DNA of 64,000 bases from Psychrobacter glaciei (GCF_014652895.1 NZ_BMZR01000001.1:496001-560000), one strand, 5' to 3'. Shown: positions 12,518-22,476, counted from the stretch's first letter. Translations and numbers: made by a program. The notes: generated by a model from the letters alone, not told the origin.

Positions 12518-14017
12518 TTATTTATTAAGGTTCAGTTCCATTTCTTCAAACTTAGCAGTTACTGAAGGTTTTGGACCGCCAGTCATAATACTAACCGCGA
12601 AGATAGCAATGGTACTTAAGATGAAGCCTGGAACGATAGCATATAACCAGCTATTTAATGCCATACCATTCATCTCGAAAGGACCATAGATCCACAGGAT
12701 AACAGTTAAGGCACCAATTACCATACCAGCGACCGCACCGTTACGGTTCATACCGCGCCAGATTAGGCTGAAGATAACCAAGGGTCCGAATGCTGCACCA
12801 AATCCTGCCCAAGCGTTAGAAACTAAGCTCAATACTGAGCTATCGGGATCAGAGGCGAGCAAGATAGATACGACCGCTACCGCTACAACTGAGATACGAC
12901 CCACTAGTACTTGGCGTGCTTCAGGAGCATCTTTATCGAAGAATAGCTTGTAGACATCTTTAGTCAGCGAGCTTGATACCACCAATAGCTGCGATGAAAT
13001 GGTACTCATAATCGCAGCTAAAATAGCGGCTAATAAAAACCCTGAAACCAGCGGTGTGAATAAAAACTGTGTAAAGACTAAGAATATGGTCTCAGGATCA
13101 TCCAAGGTCATTGCGGTTTTTTGTACATAAGCACGACCAGCAAAACCTGTCATTAAAGAACCAATTAAGCTGACAACCATCCAGCTCATACCGATATTAC
13201 GGGCCATTGGTACGTCTTTGACCGAACGTATTGCCATAAAACGAACGATGATATGTGGTTGACCAAAGTAGCCAAGCCCCCATGCCATTAATGAGATAAT
13301 ACCAATGATAGTCATGCCACTGGTGACATCTAATAAACTTGGATCAATGTTTCGAACGGCTTCAGTCGTTGCTGATATACCGCCAAGATCTGTAAAGGCA
13401 ACAACTGGTACGATCACCATTGCAAATAACATGATGACGCCCTGTACAAAGTCAGTCATCGATACCGCTAAGAAACCACCGAATAGGGTATAGGCAACGA
13501 CAACACCAGCAGTTACCCAAAGGCCCGTGCTATATGATAAGTTGAGTGAGCTTTCGAAGAGTTTACCACCACCTACTAGACTTGCAGCGGTATAAACGGT
13601 GAAAAATAAGATGATAACGATTGCTGATATGACACGCAGCATGTGCGATTTATCTTCAAAGCGGTTGGCGAAATAGTCAGGCAAGGTAATCGCGTTGTCA
13701 GCGACTTCGGTATAAACGCGAAGGCGCGGTGCCACAATGATATAGTTCAATAAGGCACCTAGTGTCAAACCAAGTGCGATCCACATACTTACGACACCAT
13801 CGGCATACATATAGCCTGGTAGGCCAAGGAGCAACCAACCTGACATGTCCGACGCCCCTGCTGATAATGCAGTGACTGCGGGACCTAAATTACGTCCTCC
13901 TAACATGTAGCCTTCAGTATCATTGGCTTGCTTAAAATAAGCGTAAATGCCAATCCCAATCATCACTAAGAAGTAGGCGCCCAACGATATCAGCACGCCA
14001 CTAGAAATCCCATTCAT
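12518..14017 (-). CDS. putP: sodium/proline symporter PutP
   Basis: Inner-membrane Na+/solute symporter of 499 residues, the usual length for PutP, with about 13 hydrophobic segments. The N-terminus carries the SSS-family motif GYMLGGRNLGPAVTALSAGA followed by SDMSGWLLLGLPG, typical of PutP and its Na+/proline site; later segments such as YTLFGGFLAVS also fit. It imports proline with sodium for use as nitrogen source or osmoprotectant. AAGGA lies 8 nt before the ATG on the minus strand. No putA is seen in the window. A small inverted repeat (CCAAC/GTTGG, 14033-14045) overlaps the leader. Specificity for proline over related solutes is by family resemblance. Confidence 0.92.
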   Translation of the reverse strand: MNGISSGVLISLGAYFLVMIGIGIYAYFKQANDTEGYMLGGRNLGPAVTALSAGASDMSGWLLLGLPGYMYADGVVSMWIALGLTLGALLNYIIVAPRLRVYTEVADNAITLPDYFANRFEDKSHMLRVISAIVIILFFTVYTAASLVGGGKLFESSLNLSYSTGLWVTAGVVVAYTLFGGFLAVSMTDFVQGVIMLFAMVIVPVVAFTDLGGISATTEAVRNIDPSLLDVTSGMTIIGIISLMAWGLGYFGQPHIIVRFMAIRSVKDVPMARNIGMSWMVVSLIGSLMTGFAGRAYVQKTAMTLDDPETIFLVFTQFLFTPLVSGFLLAAILAAIMSTISSQLLVVSSSLTKDVYKLFFDKDAPEARQVLVGRISVVAVAVVSILLASDPDSSVLSLVSNAWAGFGAAFGPLVIFSLIWRGMNRNGAVAGMVIGALTVILWIYGPFEMNGMALNSWLYAIVPGFILSTIAIFAVSIMTGGPKPSVTAKFEEMELNLNK

Positions 14018-14116
14018 ATAAACTGTCCTTAACCAACGTTGTTGGCTGTAATTATTTTAACTATATAAAATTAAGTCATCACAAGATGATGTTTATAAAA
14101 AATATTTAAAGACAAA

Positions 14117-14147
14117 AAAAGCCATTAAGTAGGACATAATGGCTTTT
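14117..14147. terminator. hairpin with A- and T-flanks upstream of putP
   Basis: AAAAGCCATTA (14117-14127) pairs perfectly with TAATGGCTTTT (14137-14147), loop 9 nt. It may stop read-through from the LysR gene into putP, since both are on the minus strand. Confidence 0.6.
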
Positions 14148-14456
14148 GACTTTTAGTCAGTATTTTCTGTTAGTTTTATATGATTGATACTGTTTTAAAA
14201 GTAATATTCATAAAATAGTGATTAGAGGACAACAAGCGTGGCTCAATCGCAATCTTGTCTATCGCCCTTATCTGCTAGTTTTTTACAAATGCTACTCACT
14301 TATATAATCAATCATTTAAAACCATTAAACCTACTGTTTACCATCATATATTACTCGAAGTCTTCAAAATATGACTATCAGTGTTATTCTGGTAAATTTA
14401 TGTTATAAAAAACAAAGCCAAACGCATTATAACGTATGGCTGTTAAAAATGCGAAC

Positions 14457-14507
14457 AACCGAGCTTGGCTTTGTAAAGTAAAGCTTTATACAAAGCCAAG
14501 CTCGGTT
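14457..14507 (-). terminator. strong 19-bp hairpin after the LysR gene
   Basis: Arms 14457-14475 and 14489-14507 are perfect complements (core CCGAGCTTGGCTTTGTA), and the 13-nt loop contains a further palindrome TAAAGCTTTA. It begins about 30 nt after the LysR stop. The T-run on the minus strand follows only after a GC-containing spacer, so it is a probable but not textbook terminator. Confidence 0.65.
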
Positions 14508-14540
14508 TTAAACCATCATTTGCTACTTACTAAAAGCCGT

Positions 14541-15413
14541 TCAATCAATTGGGGCAAGCAAGTCTAATAAGGCAGTCACGCTACTAGAGCGAGTCAGCTT
14601 TGGATTGATAACCACACCGAGGTAACGCTGTAGCTCAATATTATCTGCCATATTGATGCGCTCTAAATCTTGACTGACCAAGGTTTGAGGTAATACTGAC
14701 CATCCTAGGCCAACAGAAACCAACATCCGAATGGACTCAAGTGGGTTGGTACTCATGGTGGCATAAGGTTTTAGATTATGCTTGGCAAACTCAGCTAAGG
14801 TAATTTGGCTGGTAAAAGTATTGGCAGAGGGCAAAATAGCGGGATAGCGGGCCAATTGCTCTAAAGTGACATTGGCTTTGGTCGCTAAAGGCGATAGAGT
14901 GCCGGTCATAAAGTAGAGTGGGTCTGACCAAAGCGTGTGATACGTCAAACGCTTATCGTAGACAGGTGGCAACGTTAGGAATGCTAATGATAAGTCACCA
15001 TCTAACACCGCCTTGTGCGCCGTTTCAGAGTCGACAAAATGAACTTCTAACTGCACCGCAGGATAGGCTTGAATAAAGTGCTTGAGCACAGGAGCCAAAT
15101 GATGCAAGCCAATATGGTGGCTGGTGCCAATGACCAATTTACCTGACACAATGTGCTGAGAGTGTTGTAAATTGATTTTGAAGTTCTCATAATCGTCGAG
15201 CCAGCGCTTGGCGTGCGGCAGCATTTCACTAGCGGCTTGAGTCGGCACAATACCGCGACCGACCGTATCAAACAACGTAATGTTAAATTCGTCTTCTAAA
15301 TTCTTGATACGCTTACTGACGGCAGGCTGAGTAATAAAAAGCTTTTCTGCTGCGCCTGAGATGCTGCCTGTGTGCATAACAGTGACGAATGTCGTCAAAT
15401 TTGTGGTATTCAA
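14541..15413 (-). CDS. LysR-family regulator divergent from the leucine operon
   Basis: Transcription factor of 290 residues. The N-terminal winged helix-turn-helix (about 1-62) reads TGSISGAAEKLFITQPAVSKRIKNLE, the LysR consensus; the rest is the two-lobed effector-binding domain. AAGGA lies about 12 nt upstream of the start on the minus strand. It faces away from leuC across a 734-bp gap, the usual layout for a LysR protein that controls its divergent neighbour, so control of leuC-leuD-leuB is a reasonable guess. A 269-bp MITE sits in that gap and may alter the shared control region. The effector is unknown (an isopropylmalate-type intermediate would fit). Confidence 0.85.
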   Translation of the reverse strand: MNTTNLTTFVTVMHTGSISGAAEKLFITQPAVSKRIKNLEDEFNITLFDTVGRGIVPTQAASEMLPHAKRWLDDYENFKINLQHSQHIVSGKLVIGTSHHIGLHHLAPVLKHFIQAYPAVQLEVHFVDSETAHKAVLDGDLSLAFLTLPPVYDKRLTYHTLWSDPLYFMTGTLSPLATKANVTLEQLARYPAILPSANTFTSQITLAEFAKHNLKPYATMSTNPLESIRMLVSVGLGWSVLPQTLVSQDLERINMADNIELQRYLGVVINPKLTRSSSVTALLDLLAPID

Positions 15414-15714
15414 ACCGATGTCCTTAGCTGCGTAGCGAGCTATAAATAAAAGTTGGCTGACCTAGTCACAATGTATTAGAAATAAAAGTTTGCGACTACG
15501 TAAAAATCATCAATTATTATTATAGGATTAGCCTGCTATAATCACAAGGTATCAAGACGTATTTATTCTATTAACTTGGTAATTAGCCGTTTAACGCCTG
15601 TATTGATGGCCAGTTTTATCAATTTACCTGAAAACCCATCAATTGGTGTTGATATAGATGTGTGATAGACCAATTTAATAAGTATGATCTGTGAAAAATA
15701 TTTTTGATGAATAG

Positions 15715-15983
15715 TAGGGTCTGTTGAACATTCAAATATTAGGACTGCTGATCACTAAAATCACTCCAAACTAGGCGTAAACCGACGATAATGTCGAGAC
15801 CTTAGCTAGGTTTACAACAACATTTGGGGTGGTTTTAGCATCAGCCTTTCAGGGCAGGGCTATTTTTTGCCAATACATGGCGAAATTGTCTAACCTAGAA
15901 TGACTAGGCATCAAAAATTTCACTGCGTATTGTCTAAAAAATAGCCACTGCCAGTACCACATTTGAATGTTCAACAGACCCTA
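15715..15983. mobile_element. MITE family 2: 269-bp non-coding element with perfect 23-bp terminal inverted repeats
   Basis: The left end (15715-15737, begins TAGGGTCTGTTGAACATT) and right end (15961-15983) are perfect inverted repeats of 23 bp. The inside carries no ORF of note. Both ends carry TA, consistent with a TA target. The same end recurs alone at 61141-61158 and, shorter, at 38617-38627. No transposase gene for it lies in the window. Confidence 0.85.
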
Positions 15984-16147
15984 AGTTTATTATGAAAGGC
16001 GTCAGTAATATAACGTCACTTTATAAATAAAATGCGTGTCTTTAGATAAAAGTGTCAATTAGATAAAAATTTCAATAAAAACCTCGCTTGCTGTTGTGTG
16101 AGCGGGTAAATAGATTCAGTGATTAGCAACTAATAAAGGATAGCAAC

Positions 16148-17566
16148 ATGGCCGGTCAAACGTTATATGACAAACTTTGGAATGCTCACGAAGTCACCAA
16201 GCGTGATGATGGTTCGAGCCTGATTTATATCGACCGCCATCTACTGCATGAAGTAACGAGTCCACAAGCCTTTGAAGGTCTGGATCTGGCCAATAGAGCG
16301 CCATGGCGTCTGTCGGCTAACATCGCTAGCCCCGATCACAATGTGCCAACGGTGACCAAGGAGCGTTTAGAAGGCGTCGCAGGTATCAAGGATAAAGTGT
16401 CGCGTTTACAAGTACTCACCTTAGATGACAATTGTACTAAGTTTGATATTGCTGAATTCACCATCAATGATGCCCGTCAAGGTATCTTGCATGTGGTTGG
16501 CCCTGAGCAAGGTTTGGTTTTACCTGGTATGACCGTGGTTTGTGGTGATTCGCATACTGCAACCCACGGTGCACTTGGTTGTTTGGCGCATGGTATCGGC
16601 ACATCAGAAGTCGAGCATGTGTTGGCAACGCAGTGTTTGATTCAAAAGAAATCAAAAAATATGCAAATCCGTGTCACGGGTAAGCTTGGCGCTGGCGTAA
16701 CCTCAAAAGATGTGGTACTTGCTATTATTGCCAAAATTGGTACCGCTGGCGGGACAGGGCATGCCATTGAATTTGCAGGGCAAGTCTTTGAAGACATGAG
16801 TATGGAAGGTCGTATGACCGTCTGTAACATGGCCATCGAAGCGGGTGCTCGCGTTGGTATGGTCGCGGTCGATGGCACGACCATTGATTACGTCAAAGGC
16901 CGTCCTTATGCACCAACCACTGAGCAGTGGGAACAAGCGGAAGCTTACTGGCGTACCTTGTATTCAGATGATGACGCAGTATTTGATACGGTGGTTGAGC
17001 TGGATGGTAGTCAAATAGCACCACAAGTCTCTTGGGGAACCTCTCCTGAAATGGTTGTTGATATCACACAGTCAGTACCGACGCCTGATCAAGCCGCCGA
17101 TGAAGCGCAAGAAGAAGGTTGGTTACGTGCTTATACCTATATGGGTTTAGATGCTGGCCAAAAAATCACTGACATCCAGCTTGATCGTATCTTTATTGGT
17201 TCGTGTACCAATTCGCGTATCGAAGATTTGCGCGATGCCGCCGCCGTGATTAAAGGTCGTAAAGTCGCGGACAATATTAAAGAAGCCATCGTCGTGGCGG
17301 GTTCTGGTCAAGTTAAACTGCAAGCCGAAGCAGAAGGCTTGGATGCTCTGTTTACTGAGGCTGGTTTTGAGTGGCGCGAGCCGGGTTGCTCGATGTGCCT
17401 TGCCATGAATGCCGATAAGCTTGAGCCACAAGAGCATTGCGCTTCAACCTCTAACCGTAACTTCGAAGGTCGTCAGGGCAATGGTGGTCGTACGCATTTG
17501 GTCAGTCCAGCAATGGCAGCAGCAGCAGCATTAGCGGGTCACTTTGTGGATGTGCGTACGTTTTAA
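16148..17566 (+). CDS. leuC: 3-isopropylmalate dehydratase large subunit LeuC
   Basis: Large subunit (472 residues) of isopropylmalate isomerase, which converts 2- to 3-isopropylmalate in leucine synthesis; it works as a heterodimer with LeuD. Aconitase-family features are plain: the start [28 protein letters not shown], and three cysteines for the [4Fe-4S] cluster at 353 (GSCTNSR), 414 and 417 (GCSMC). Full length for the family. AAAGGATA precedes the ATG. It begins a leuC-leuD-lipoprotein-leuB run; leuA is not in the window. A divergent LysR gene and a MITE lie upstream. Confidence 0.97.
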   Translation: MAGQTLYDKLWNAHEVTKRDDGSSLIYIDRHLLHEVTSPQAFEGLDLANRAPWRLSANIASPDHNVPTVTKERLEGVAGIKDKVSRLQVLTLDDNCTKFDIAEFTINDARQGILHVVGPEQGLVLPGMTVVCGDSHTATHGALGCLAHGIGTSEVEHVLATQCLIQKKSKNMQIRVTGKLGAGVTSKDVVLAIIAKIGTAGGTGHAIEFAGQVFEDMSMEGRMTVCNMAIEAGARVGMVAVDGTTIDYVKGRPYAPTTEQWEQAEAYWRTLYSDDDAVFDTVVELDGSQIAPQVSWGTSPEMVVDITQSVPTPDQAADEAQEEGWLRAYTYMGLDAGQKITDIQLDRIFIGSCTNSRIEDLRDAAAVIKGRKVADNIKEAIVVAGSGQVKLQAEAEGLDALFTEAGFEWREPGCSMCLAMNADKLEPQEHCASTSNRNFEGRQGNGGRTHLVSPAMAAAAALAGHFVDVRTF

Positions 17567-17608
17567 GACTGATACGCATCAATAAAAATATAATTGACAG
17601 GAATTATT

Positions 17609-18259
17609 ATGCAAGCTTATAACACCCAAACAGGTATCGTTTGCCCACTCGATCGCGCAAACGTCGATACCGATCAAATCATTGCAAAGCAGTTTTTGAA
17701 GTCTATTAAACGTACTGGCTTCGGTGTCAATCTATTTGATGATTGGCGCTATCTAGACGAAGGCTATCCGGGTCAAGACAATAGCACGCGAGTGATTAAC
17801 CCAGACTTTGTATTGAATAAGCCACGTTACCAAGGCGCGACTATCTTACTGGCACGCCGCAACTTTGGTTGTGGTTCTAGTCGTGAGCATGCGCCATGGG
17901 CATTGTCAGAATACGGCTTTCGTACGGTGATCGCGCCAAGCTTTGCTGATATTTTTTATAACAACTGTTTTAAAAATGGCATGCTACCAATTGTCTTGGA
18001 CGAGGCAATTGTAGATACCCTAATGAAAGATACGCTTGCTAACGAAGGCTATGAGCTAACCGCCGATCTTGAGCGCCAAGTGGTCATTACTTCAACTGGG
18101 GAAGAGTATCCTTTCAAAGTCGATGAATTTCGCAAACATTGCTTGCTAAATGGGTTGGATGATATCGGCTTAACGCTACAGCAAAGTGATGCTATCAAAG
18201 ACTACGAGCATCAAATGATGCAAAAAACGCCTTGGATATTTAATCAAGTACGCGCGTAG
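17609..18259 (+). CDS. leuD: 3-isopropylmalate dehydratase small subunit LeuD
   Basis: Small subunit of isopropylmalate isomerase, 216 residues, which completes the active site of LeuC. Recognised by [15 protein letters not shown] and by [15 protein letters not shown], the conserved swivelling-domain loop. ATG at 17609, with AGGA 6 nt upstream, is preferred to the in-frame TTG at 17594; it gives the family-typical start [11 protein letters not shown]. It follows leuC by 42 nt, so the two are surely co-transcribed. Confidence 0.97.
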   Translation: MQAYNTQTGIVCPLDRANVDTDQIIAKQFLKSIKRTGFGVNLFDDWRYLDEGYPGQDNSTRVINPDFVLNKPRYQGATILLARRNFGCGSSREHAPWALSEYGFRTVIAPSFADIFYNNCFKNGMLPIVLDEAIVDTLMKDTLANEGYELTADLERQVVITSTGEEYPFKVDEFRKHCLLNGLDDIGLTLQQSDAIKDYEHQMMQKTPWIFNQVRA

Positions 18260-18385
18260 AGAATAACTCATAGACCAGTGGCTATAAAAAACCGATGAAC
18301 AATAGTAACGCAGCGTTGAGTTATCGTGATGAACTGGCTAGAATGAAGGGTAATTCATCTTCCATATTAAATAGTAGCCGTCATT

Positions 18386-19102
18386 ATGAATAAACAACGT
18401 TATGCTGTCTGGACAAGTATGGCTGTCGCTGTAAGCTTATTGTTAACAGGCTGTCAGTCATTGACGGGCTATAAACAAATAGACAAGGCAGATAGTGCCA
18501 AGGTGCGAGTGGGAAATATTCAACCTATCACGGGTGAAGTGAATATTTCTTGCATAGGCACCTACCACTGCGAAATTGTGCAGATAGATAAAACCTTAGT
18601 AATTGCACCGGATACCCACGAGCCGGTCAGTCCTGACATGCTGGTTATCATGCCTATGAATAAAACCGATCAGCGGGCACGAGCACAGATGAACATCGAC
18701 ATGACGCCACTTTCTAATAAAGATGCTGTCAAAATCGTTCCGTTGTCTGCTTCTGGTATGCCAGGACTGACCAATTATTACGCGCGGGTCAAACCTGCAA
18801 AACGCGAAGTACAGGTAAATTTCTATCCAGAAAATAACGTCGGCTACGTTGAACGTTTTGCGATTATTCATGATTTCGTCGAGCCAGGCACTTATCAGTT
18901 ACATGCTTATCAAAAAAAATCTAGCGACAACTCAGGGAGCTTATTAGACACGGCATCGCCTGAGCCTTTATGCATTGAGTTGTCGCTAGACAGTAATTTG
19001 CAGCGGCGCTTTTGTAAACAGCTGGGCGCTGAGCATCAAGGGGAATTTGTAGAGACCAGTATTATTGAGAAAAAGTCCACTCCATTAAAAGCCGTGGCTT
19101 GA
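18386..19102 (+). CDS. lipoprotein of unknown function inside the leu cluster
   Basis: Predicted lipoprotein of 238 residues with lipobox LTGC (Cys23) after a short hydrophobic signal. The mature part has no motif I recognise; it contains four further cysteines (ISCIGTYHCEIV, EPLCIEL, RRFCKQ) that could form disulphides, and it is predicted mainly beta. It lies between leuD (126 nt upstream) and leuB (180 nt downstream) on the same strand, yet a role in leucine synthesis is hard to see for an exported protein. No strong ribosome-binding site was found, so the start rests on the signal peptide. Confidence 0.75.
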   Translation: MNKQRYAVWTSMAVAVSLLLTGCQSLTGYKQIDKADSAKVRVGNIQPITGEVNISCIGTYHCEIVQIDKTLVIAPDTHEPVSPDMLVIMPMNKTDQRARAQMNIDMTPLSNKDAVKIVPLSASGMPGLTNYYARVKPAKREVQVNFYPENNVGYVERFAIIHDFVEPGTYQLHAYQKKSSDNSGSLLDTASPEPLCIELSLDSNLQRRFCKQLGAEHQGEFVETSIIEKKSTPLKAVA

Positions 19103-19282
19103 TACCTAGACTTTCAATTGGATGGTTCTACAAAACCTAGCTTAATTAAAGACAACAACCTCTACTGTGATGGCTATCATTATTGATGGTGGTCTATTAT
19201 CGATAGTGGTGGTCTTATAGAAGACGGTAATACAGCGCTAGCAGTACCTATTATAAAAACTTACTTACCCAAAAGGATCAGT

Positions 19283-20386
19283 ATGGCAACGATTTTAACA
19301 TTAGCGGGCGATGGTATTGGCCCTGAGATCATGACTCAAGCTGTTGATGTGCTCGAAGCGATTAATAAGAAATTTTCGTTAGGTTTGACCCTTGAATCTG
19401 GGTTAATCGGTGGGGTGGCAGTCGATGCAACGGGTGAGCCTTTACCAGATGAGACACTAGCGCGTGCGCGTGCTGCTGATGCCGTATTACTAGGTGCAGT
19501 TGGTGGACCTAAATGGGATGGTATCGAGCGTAGCAAACGCCCTGAGCGTGGTCTGCTTAAAATCCGCAGTGAGCTGGGTTTGTTTGCCAACCTACGTGTG
19601 GCAAAGCTGTATCCGCAGCTTGTCAATGCCTCTAGTATCAAGCCTGAGATTATCTCAGGTCTCGATTTACTGATTGTCCGTGAATTGACGGGCGGTATTT
19701 ATTTTGGTGAGCCACGCGGTATCCGCACGTTGGAAAACGGTGAGCAACAAGGCTATAACACCATGGTGTATAGCACCAGTGAGATTCAGCGTATCGGTAA
19801 GGTCGCCTTTGAATTGGCGCAAACACGCGCACAGGCAGCAGGTACGCCAGCCAAAGTTTGCTCGGTAGATAAAGCCAATGTCCTAGAAGTCACTGAACTG
19901 TGGAAGCAGACAATGATTGAGATGCAGCAAGCGGACTATAGCGATGTGGCGTTATCGCACATGTATGCTGACAATGCTTGTATGCAGCTGATCAAAAATC
20001 CCAAACAGTTTGATGTCATGGTAACGGGTAACATGTTCGGCGATATCTTGTCTGATGAAGCGGCTATGTTGACGGGCTCTATCGGGATGCTACCGTCTGC
20101 CAGTCTTGATGCCGCTGGCAAAGGTATGTATGAGCCATGTCATGGTTCAGCCCCTGATATTGCTGGTCAAGACAAAGCCAATCCATTAGCTACGATTCTT
20201 TCTGTCGCGATGATGCTACGCTATACCTTTAAGCAAGAACAAGCTGCCCAAGCGATTGAGCAGGCTGTCAGTGATGTTCTTGATGATGGTTTGCGCACCC
20301 TTGATATTCTAGATGCCAGTGAAGCCGCCTTAAAACAAGTAGGCTGCAAAGAAATGGGGCAAGCGGTGTTGGCTAAATTGGTATAA
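19283..20386 (+). CDS. leuB: 3-isopropylmalate dehydrogenase LeuB
   Basis: NAD-dependent oxidative decarboxylase of 367 residues, converting 3-isopropylmalate to the direct precursor of leucine. Typical features are [11 protein letters not shown] at the N-terminus, [11 protein letters not shown], the substrate-arginine region [11 protein letters not shown], the Lys-containing [16 protein letters not shown] and the Asp metal site in [21 protein letters not shown] gives a good ribosome-binding site. A terminator lies 65 nt after the stop. It closes the leuC-leuD-lipoprotein-leuB run. Confidence 0.97.
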   Translation: MATILTLAGDGIGPEIMTQAVDVLEAINKKFSLGLTLESGLIGGVAVDATGEPLPDETLARARAADAVLLGAVGGPKWDGIERSKRPERGLLKIRSELGLFANLRVAKLYPQLVNASSIKPEIISGLDLLIVRELTGGIYFGEPRGIRTLENGEQQGYNTMVYSTSEIQRIGKVAFELAQTRAQAAGTPAKVCSVDKANVLEVTELWKQTMIEMQQADYSDVALSHMYADNACMQLIKNPKQFDVMVTGNMFGDILSDEAAMLTGSIGMLPSASLDAAGKGMYEPCHGSAPDIAGQDKANPLATILSVAMMLRYTFKQEQAAQAIEQAVSDVLDDGLRTLDILDASEAALKQVGCKEMGQAVLAKLV

Positions 20387-20450
20387 AAAACCACGCTAAT
20401 AGCTGCTAAGGTTTCCACCATATTTTAGCTGTCTTATTTCGATATCAACT

Positions 20451-20484
20451 CCCATAAATTGCTCAGCAGTTTATGGGTTTTTTA
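20451..20484 (+). terminator. terminator of the leu cluster
   Basis: CCCATAAA (20451-20458) pairs with TTTATGGG (20470-20477) around an 11-nt loop, followed by a T-run. Confidence 0.85.
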
Positions 20485-20530
20485 TGCGCCAAGGATTTAG
20501 CTGGACTTAAAAAAAGTACCGAAAAATACA

Positions 20531-20571
20531 TTAGGCCGTGTCCTCATTTCTAGAATGAGGACACGGCCTAA
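20531..20571. repeat. miniature hairpin made of two MITE family 1 ends
   Basis: TTAGGCCGTGTCCTCATT (20531-20548) is perfectly complementary to 20554-20571 around a 5-nt loop (TCTAG). It is the family 1 end sequence back to back with no body. Relative to the other copies, GGGCG has become GGCCG, and the other arm carries the matching change. The 250 nt from here to 20819 hold nothing else I can support. Confidence 0.8.
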
Positions 20572-20819
20572 TAATTTTAGTCAAATGGACGTCGTATTAA
20601 CACAGACACCGCAGGATAAGGCGCTTAGTAACACAAAGCTGTTATATGCTCACAAGGGAATATGGCAATATAAACAACTTATCAGCAAGCAGTAATAACC
20701 TTTATTCATGCAAAGACTGCTCATAAAGAATTAAAACGATAGAGATCAATAGTAGATTAGAGCAATAAAACTTGATAAAGAAATTTTGATAAGACAAATA
20801 ATAATTTTAGGAGCACCAC

Positions 20820-22070
20820 ATGTATCAACTGACAAAAATAAGCACTGCGTTATTGGCGATCGGTTTATCAACCACTATTTTCATAGGTCAAAGCGTGGCA
20901 GCAACCACTGAAAATATGACAGCGACCGATGAAAGCACGCCATCAAGTAGCAGTAATAATGTTGTTAACACTAGCGATAGCACTAACAGCACTATTGCTA
21001 ATGAATCTGCTACTAATAAGTCTGCTACCAATACACCTGCCATGGAAGCGACTAGTAGTACAGTGAAAGATAAGTCCACTGACATGAGTCCAGTGACCAA
21101 TGGCGTTAGTCAAAAGCTGACAGGCAAGAGTAAAACTACCGTATCACTGAATAAATTTTTACCCACGATTAAATATAGCACAGAAAATTTACCAGAGATT
21201 GCTCAAAAAGTGAATAGCGCCAATTGGCAGGCGGGGATGAATATTAATCGCAATACTGGCACCAAGCTACAAGCATTATTAAATTGGCAGCATAGTGGCG
21301 TGGGTCCTGTTGACGGCTATTGGGGCAAAAATACCCGCAAAGCCATGCAAGCATTTCAAAAAGCCAATGGCTTGACGGTCACAGAAACGTTGAATACAGA
21401 AACGTGGCAAGCATTGACTAAAAACGACAAGCTGATGGCGCAACCAGTATTGGTGAGCTATCAGCTGACTGAGGCGGACGTTAATATTAAAACCACCACT
21501 ATCCCAGCAGGGGCAAAAGAAAAAGCCAAGCTCGAGGGGATGTATTACGAAAGTGTGACCGAAGGGCTGGCAGAAAAATTTCATATTAGTGAAAAGTATC
21601 TAAAATCGCTCAATCCCACTGCCAGTTTTAGCGTAGGCGAAACCATCACCGTCTACAATCCTGGTGACCCTAATACCAAGCCTGTCAGCCGCGTGGTCGC
21701 TGATAGAGTGACCGAAACCCTCTATGCTTACGATGCGCAAGACAACTTGGTTGCCAGCTATCCAACCACTGTAGGTAGCACGGCGACACCATCGCCAACA
21801 GGCACGCACACCGTAGAAGTAAAAGTGCATGAGCCCAATTATACCTATACTGCCGATGACGGCAGTAAGGCGATTATTCCACCTGGCCCTAATAATCCTG
21901 TGGGAATGGTATGGATTGGGCTAAGCAAACCCTCGTATGGTATTCATGGTTCGCCCGATCCTGCTCGTATCAGTCGCCAAGCCTCAGCAGGTTGTGTCCG
22001 TTTGACTAACTGGGATGCGTTAGCGCTGTTAGGCGTCATTCAAAATGGTGCGACAGTAGAGTTTAAGTAA
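20820..22070 (+). CDS. exported L,D-transpeptidase (YkuD) with peptidoglycan-binding domain
   Basis: Periplasmic cell-wall enzyme of 416 residues that forms 3-3 crosslinks or anchors proteins to peptidoglycan. Order of parts: a Sec signal peptide (about 1-28, ending SVAA); a Ser/Thr/Asn-rich linker (30-100) with an approximate Ala-Thr-Asn-Lys-Ser repeat; a peptidoglycan-binding domain (about 150-195, GPVDGYWGKNTRKAMQAFQ); a LysM-like segment ending ETITVYNPGD; and a YkuD catalytic domain (about 285-416) with HGSPDP and SAGCVRL, Cys392 being the nucleophile. AGGAG lies 6 nt before the ATG. A single-gene unit, followed by a MITE and a terminator. Confidence 0.92.
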   Translation: MYQLTKISTALLAIGLSTTIFIGQSVAATTENMTATDESTPSSSSNNVVNTSDSTNSTIANESATNKSATNTPAMEATSSTVKDKSTDMSPVTNGVSQKLTGKSKTTVSLNKFLPTIKYSTENLPEIAQKVNSANWQAGMNINRNTGTKLQALLNWQHSGVGPVDGYWGKNTRKAMQAFQKANGLTVTETLNTETWQALTKNDKLMAQPVLVSYQLTEADVNIKTTTIPAGAKEKAKLEGMYYESVTEGLAEKFHISEKYLKSLNPTASFSVGETITVYNPGDPNTKPVSRVVADRVTETLYAYDAQDNLVASYPTTVGSTATPSPTGTHTVEVKVHEPNYTYTADDGSKAIIPPGPNNPVGMVWIGLSKPSYGIHGSPDPARISRQASAGCVRLTNWDALALLGVIQNGATVEFK

Positions 22071-22081
22071 CGGTTCAGTAT

Positions 22082-22254
22082 TAGGGCGTGTCCTCAATTC
22101 AAGCGATTGTATCTAAATGGGCTAAAAATGGCTAAGTTTTGCCAAACATCGTCAAATAGCTGATTAATATCCCGATATTATTTGCACTATTTTCCTCGTT
22201 TGACGGCAATTTATCTCACTTTTATGACCATTTTTAAAATGAGGACACGCCCTA
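22082..22254. mobile_element. MITE family 1, full copy (173 bp)
   Basis: Begins TAGGGCGTGTCCTCA and ends with the inverse TGAGGACACGCCCTA. The non-coding body is shared with the copies at 32563-32736 and 50573-50726. TA at both edges fits TA target duplication. It sits just after the L,D-transpeptidase stop. Confidence 0.88.
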
Positions 22255-22274
22255 GATAATCCTAAAAGCCAGAC

Positions 22275-22308
22275 AAAAAAATACCGCTGTTAAATAGCGG
22301 TATTTTTT
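22275..22308. terminator. bidirectional terminator between the L,D-transpeptidase gene and infA
   Basis: AAAAAATACCGCT (22275-22287) pairs with AGCGGTATTTTTT (22295-22307) around a 7-base loop, with T-runs in both directions. Confidence 0.88.
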
Positions 22309-22476
22309 ATGGCAAAACCAGCAACTAGAATATGATAGGCAATAATGAGTAGGTTAGCAGTGTCATTATTATTATCAGTTAAACCACTCAAGAATTTATA
22401 TTAGCCAAAACCGTTTATTCGTAAATGAAAGGTTTCGATACAAATGCTGTTATAACCATTCTAGTTGATAATAATA

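Larger units (their letters stand above)
14018..14540. other. 523-bp gap between putP and the LysR gene, rich in inverted repeats
   Basis: No gene is seen. Three hairpins occur: AAAAGCCATTA/TAATGGCTTTT (14117-14147), an imperfect one (14411-14444), and a perfect 19-bp stem (14457-14507). The putP promoter should lie in the part nearest 14017, but no box is clear enough to call. Confidence 0.6.

Noticed and set aside
22082-22254. MITE family 1 as a conserved small-RNA gene
   Set aside because: Copies lie at unrelated sites, have inverted ends with TA borders and interrupt a coding sequence, which fits a mobile element better than an RNA gene; a promoter within it is not excluded.
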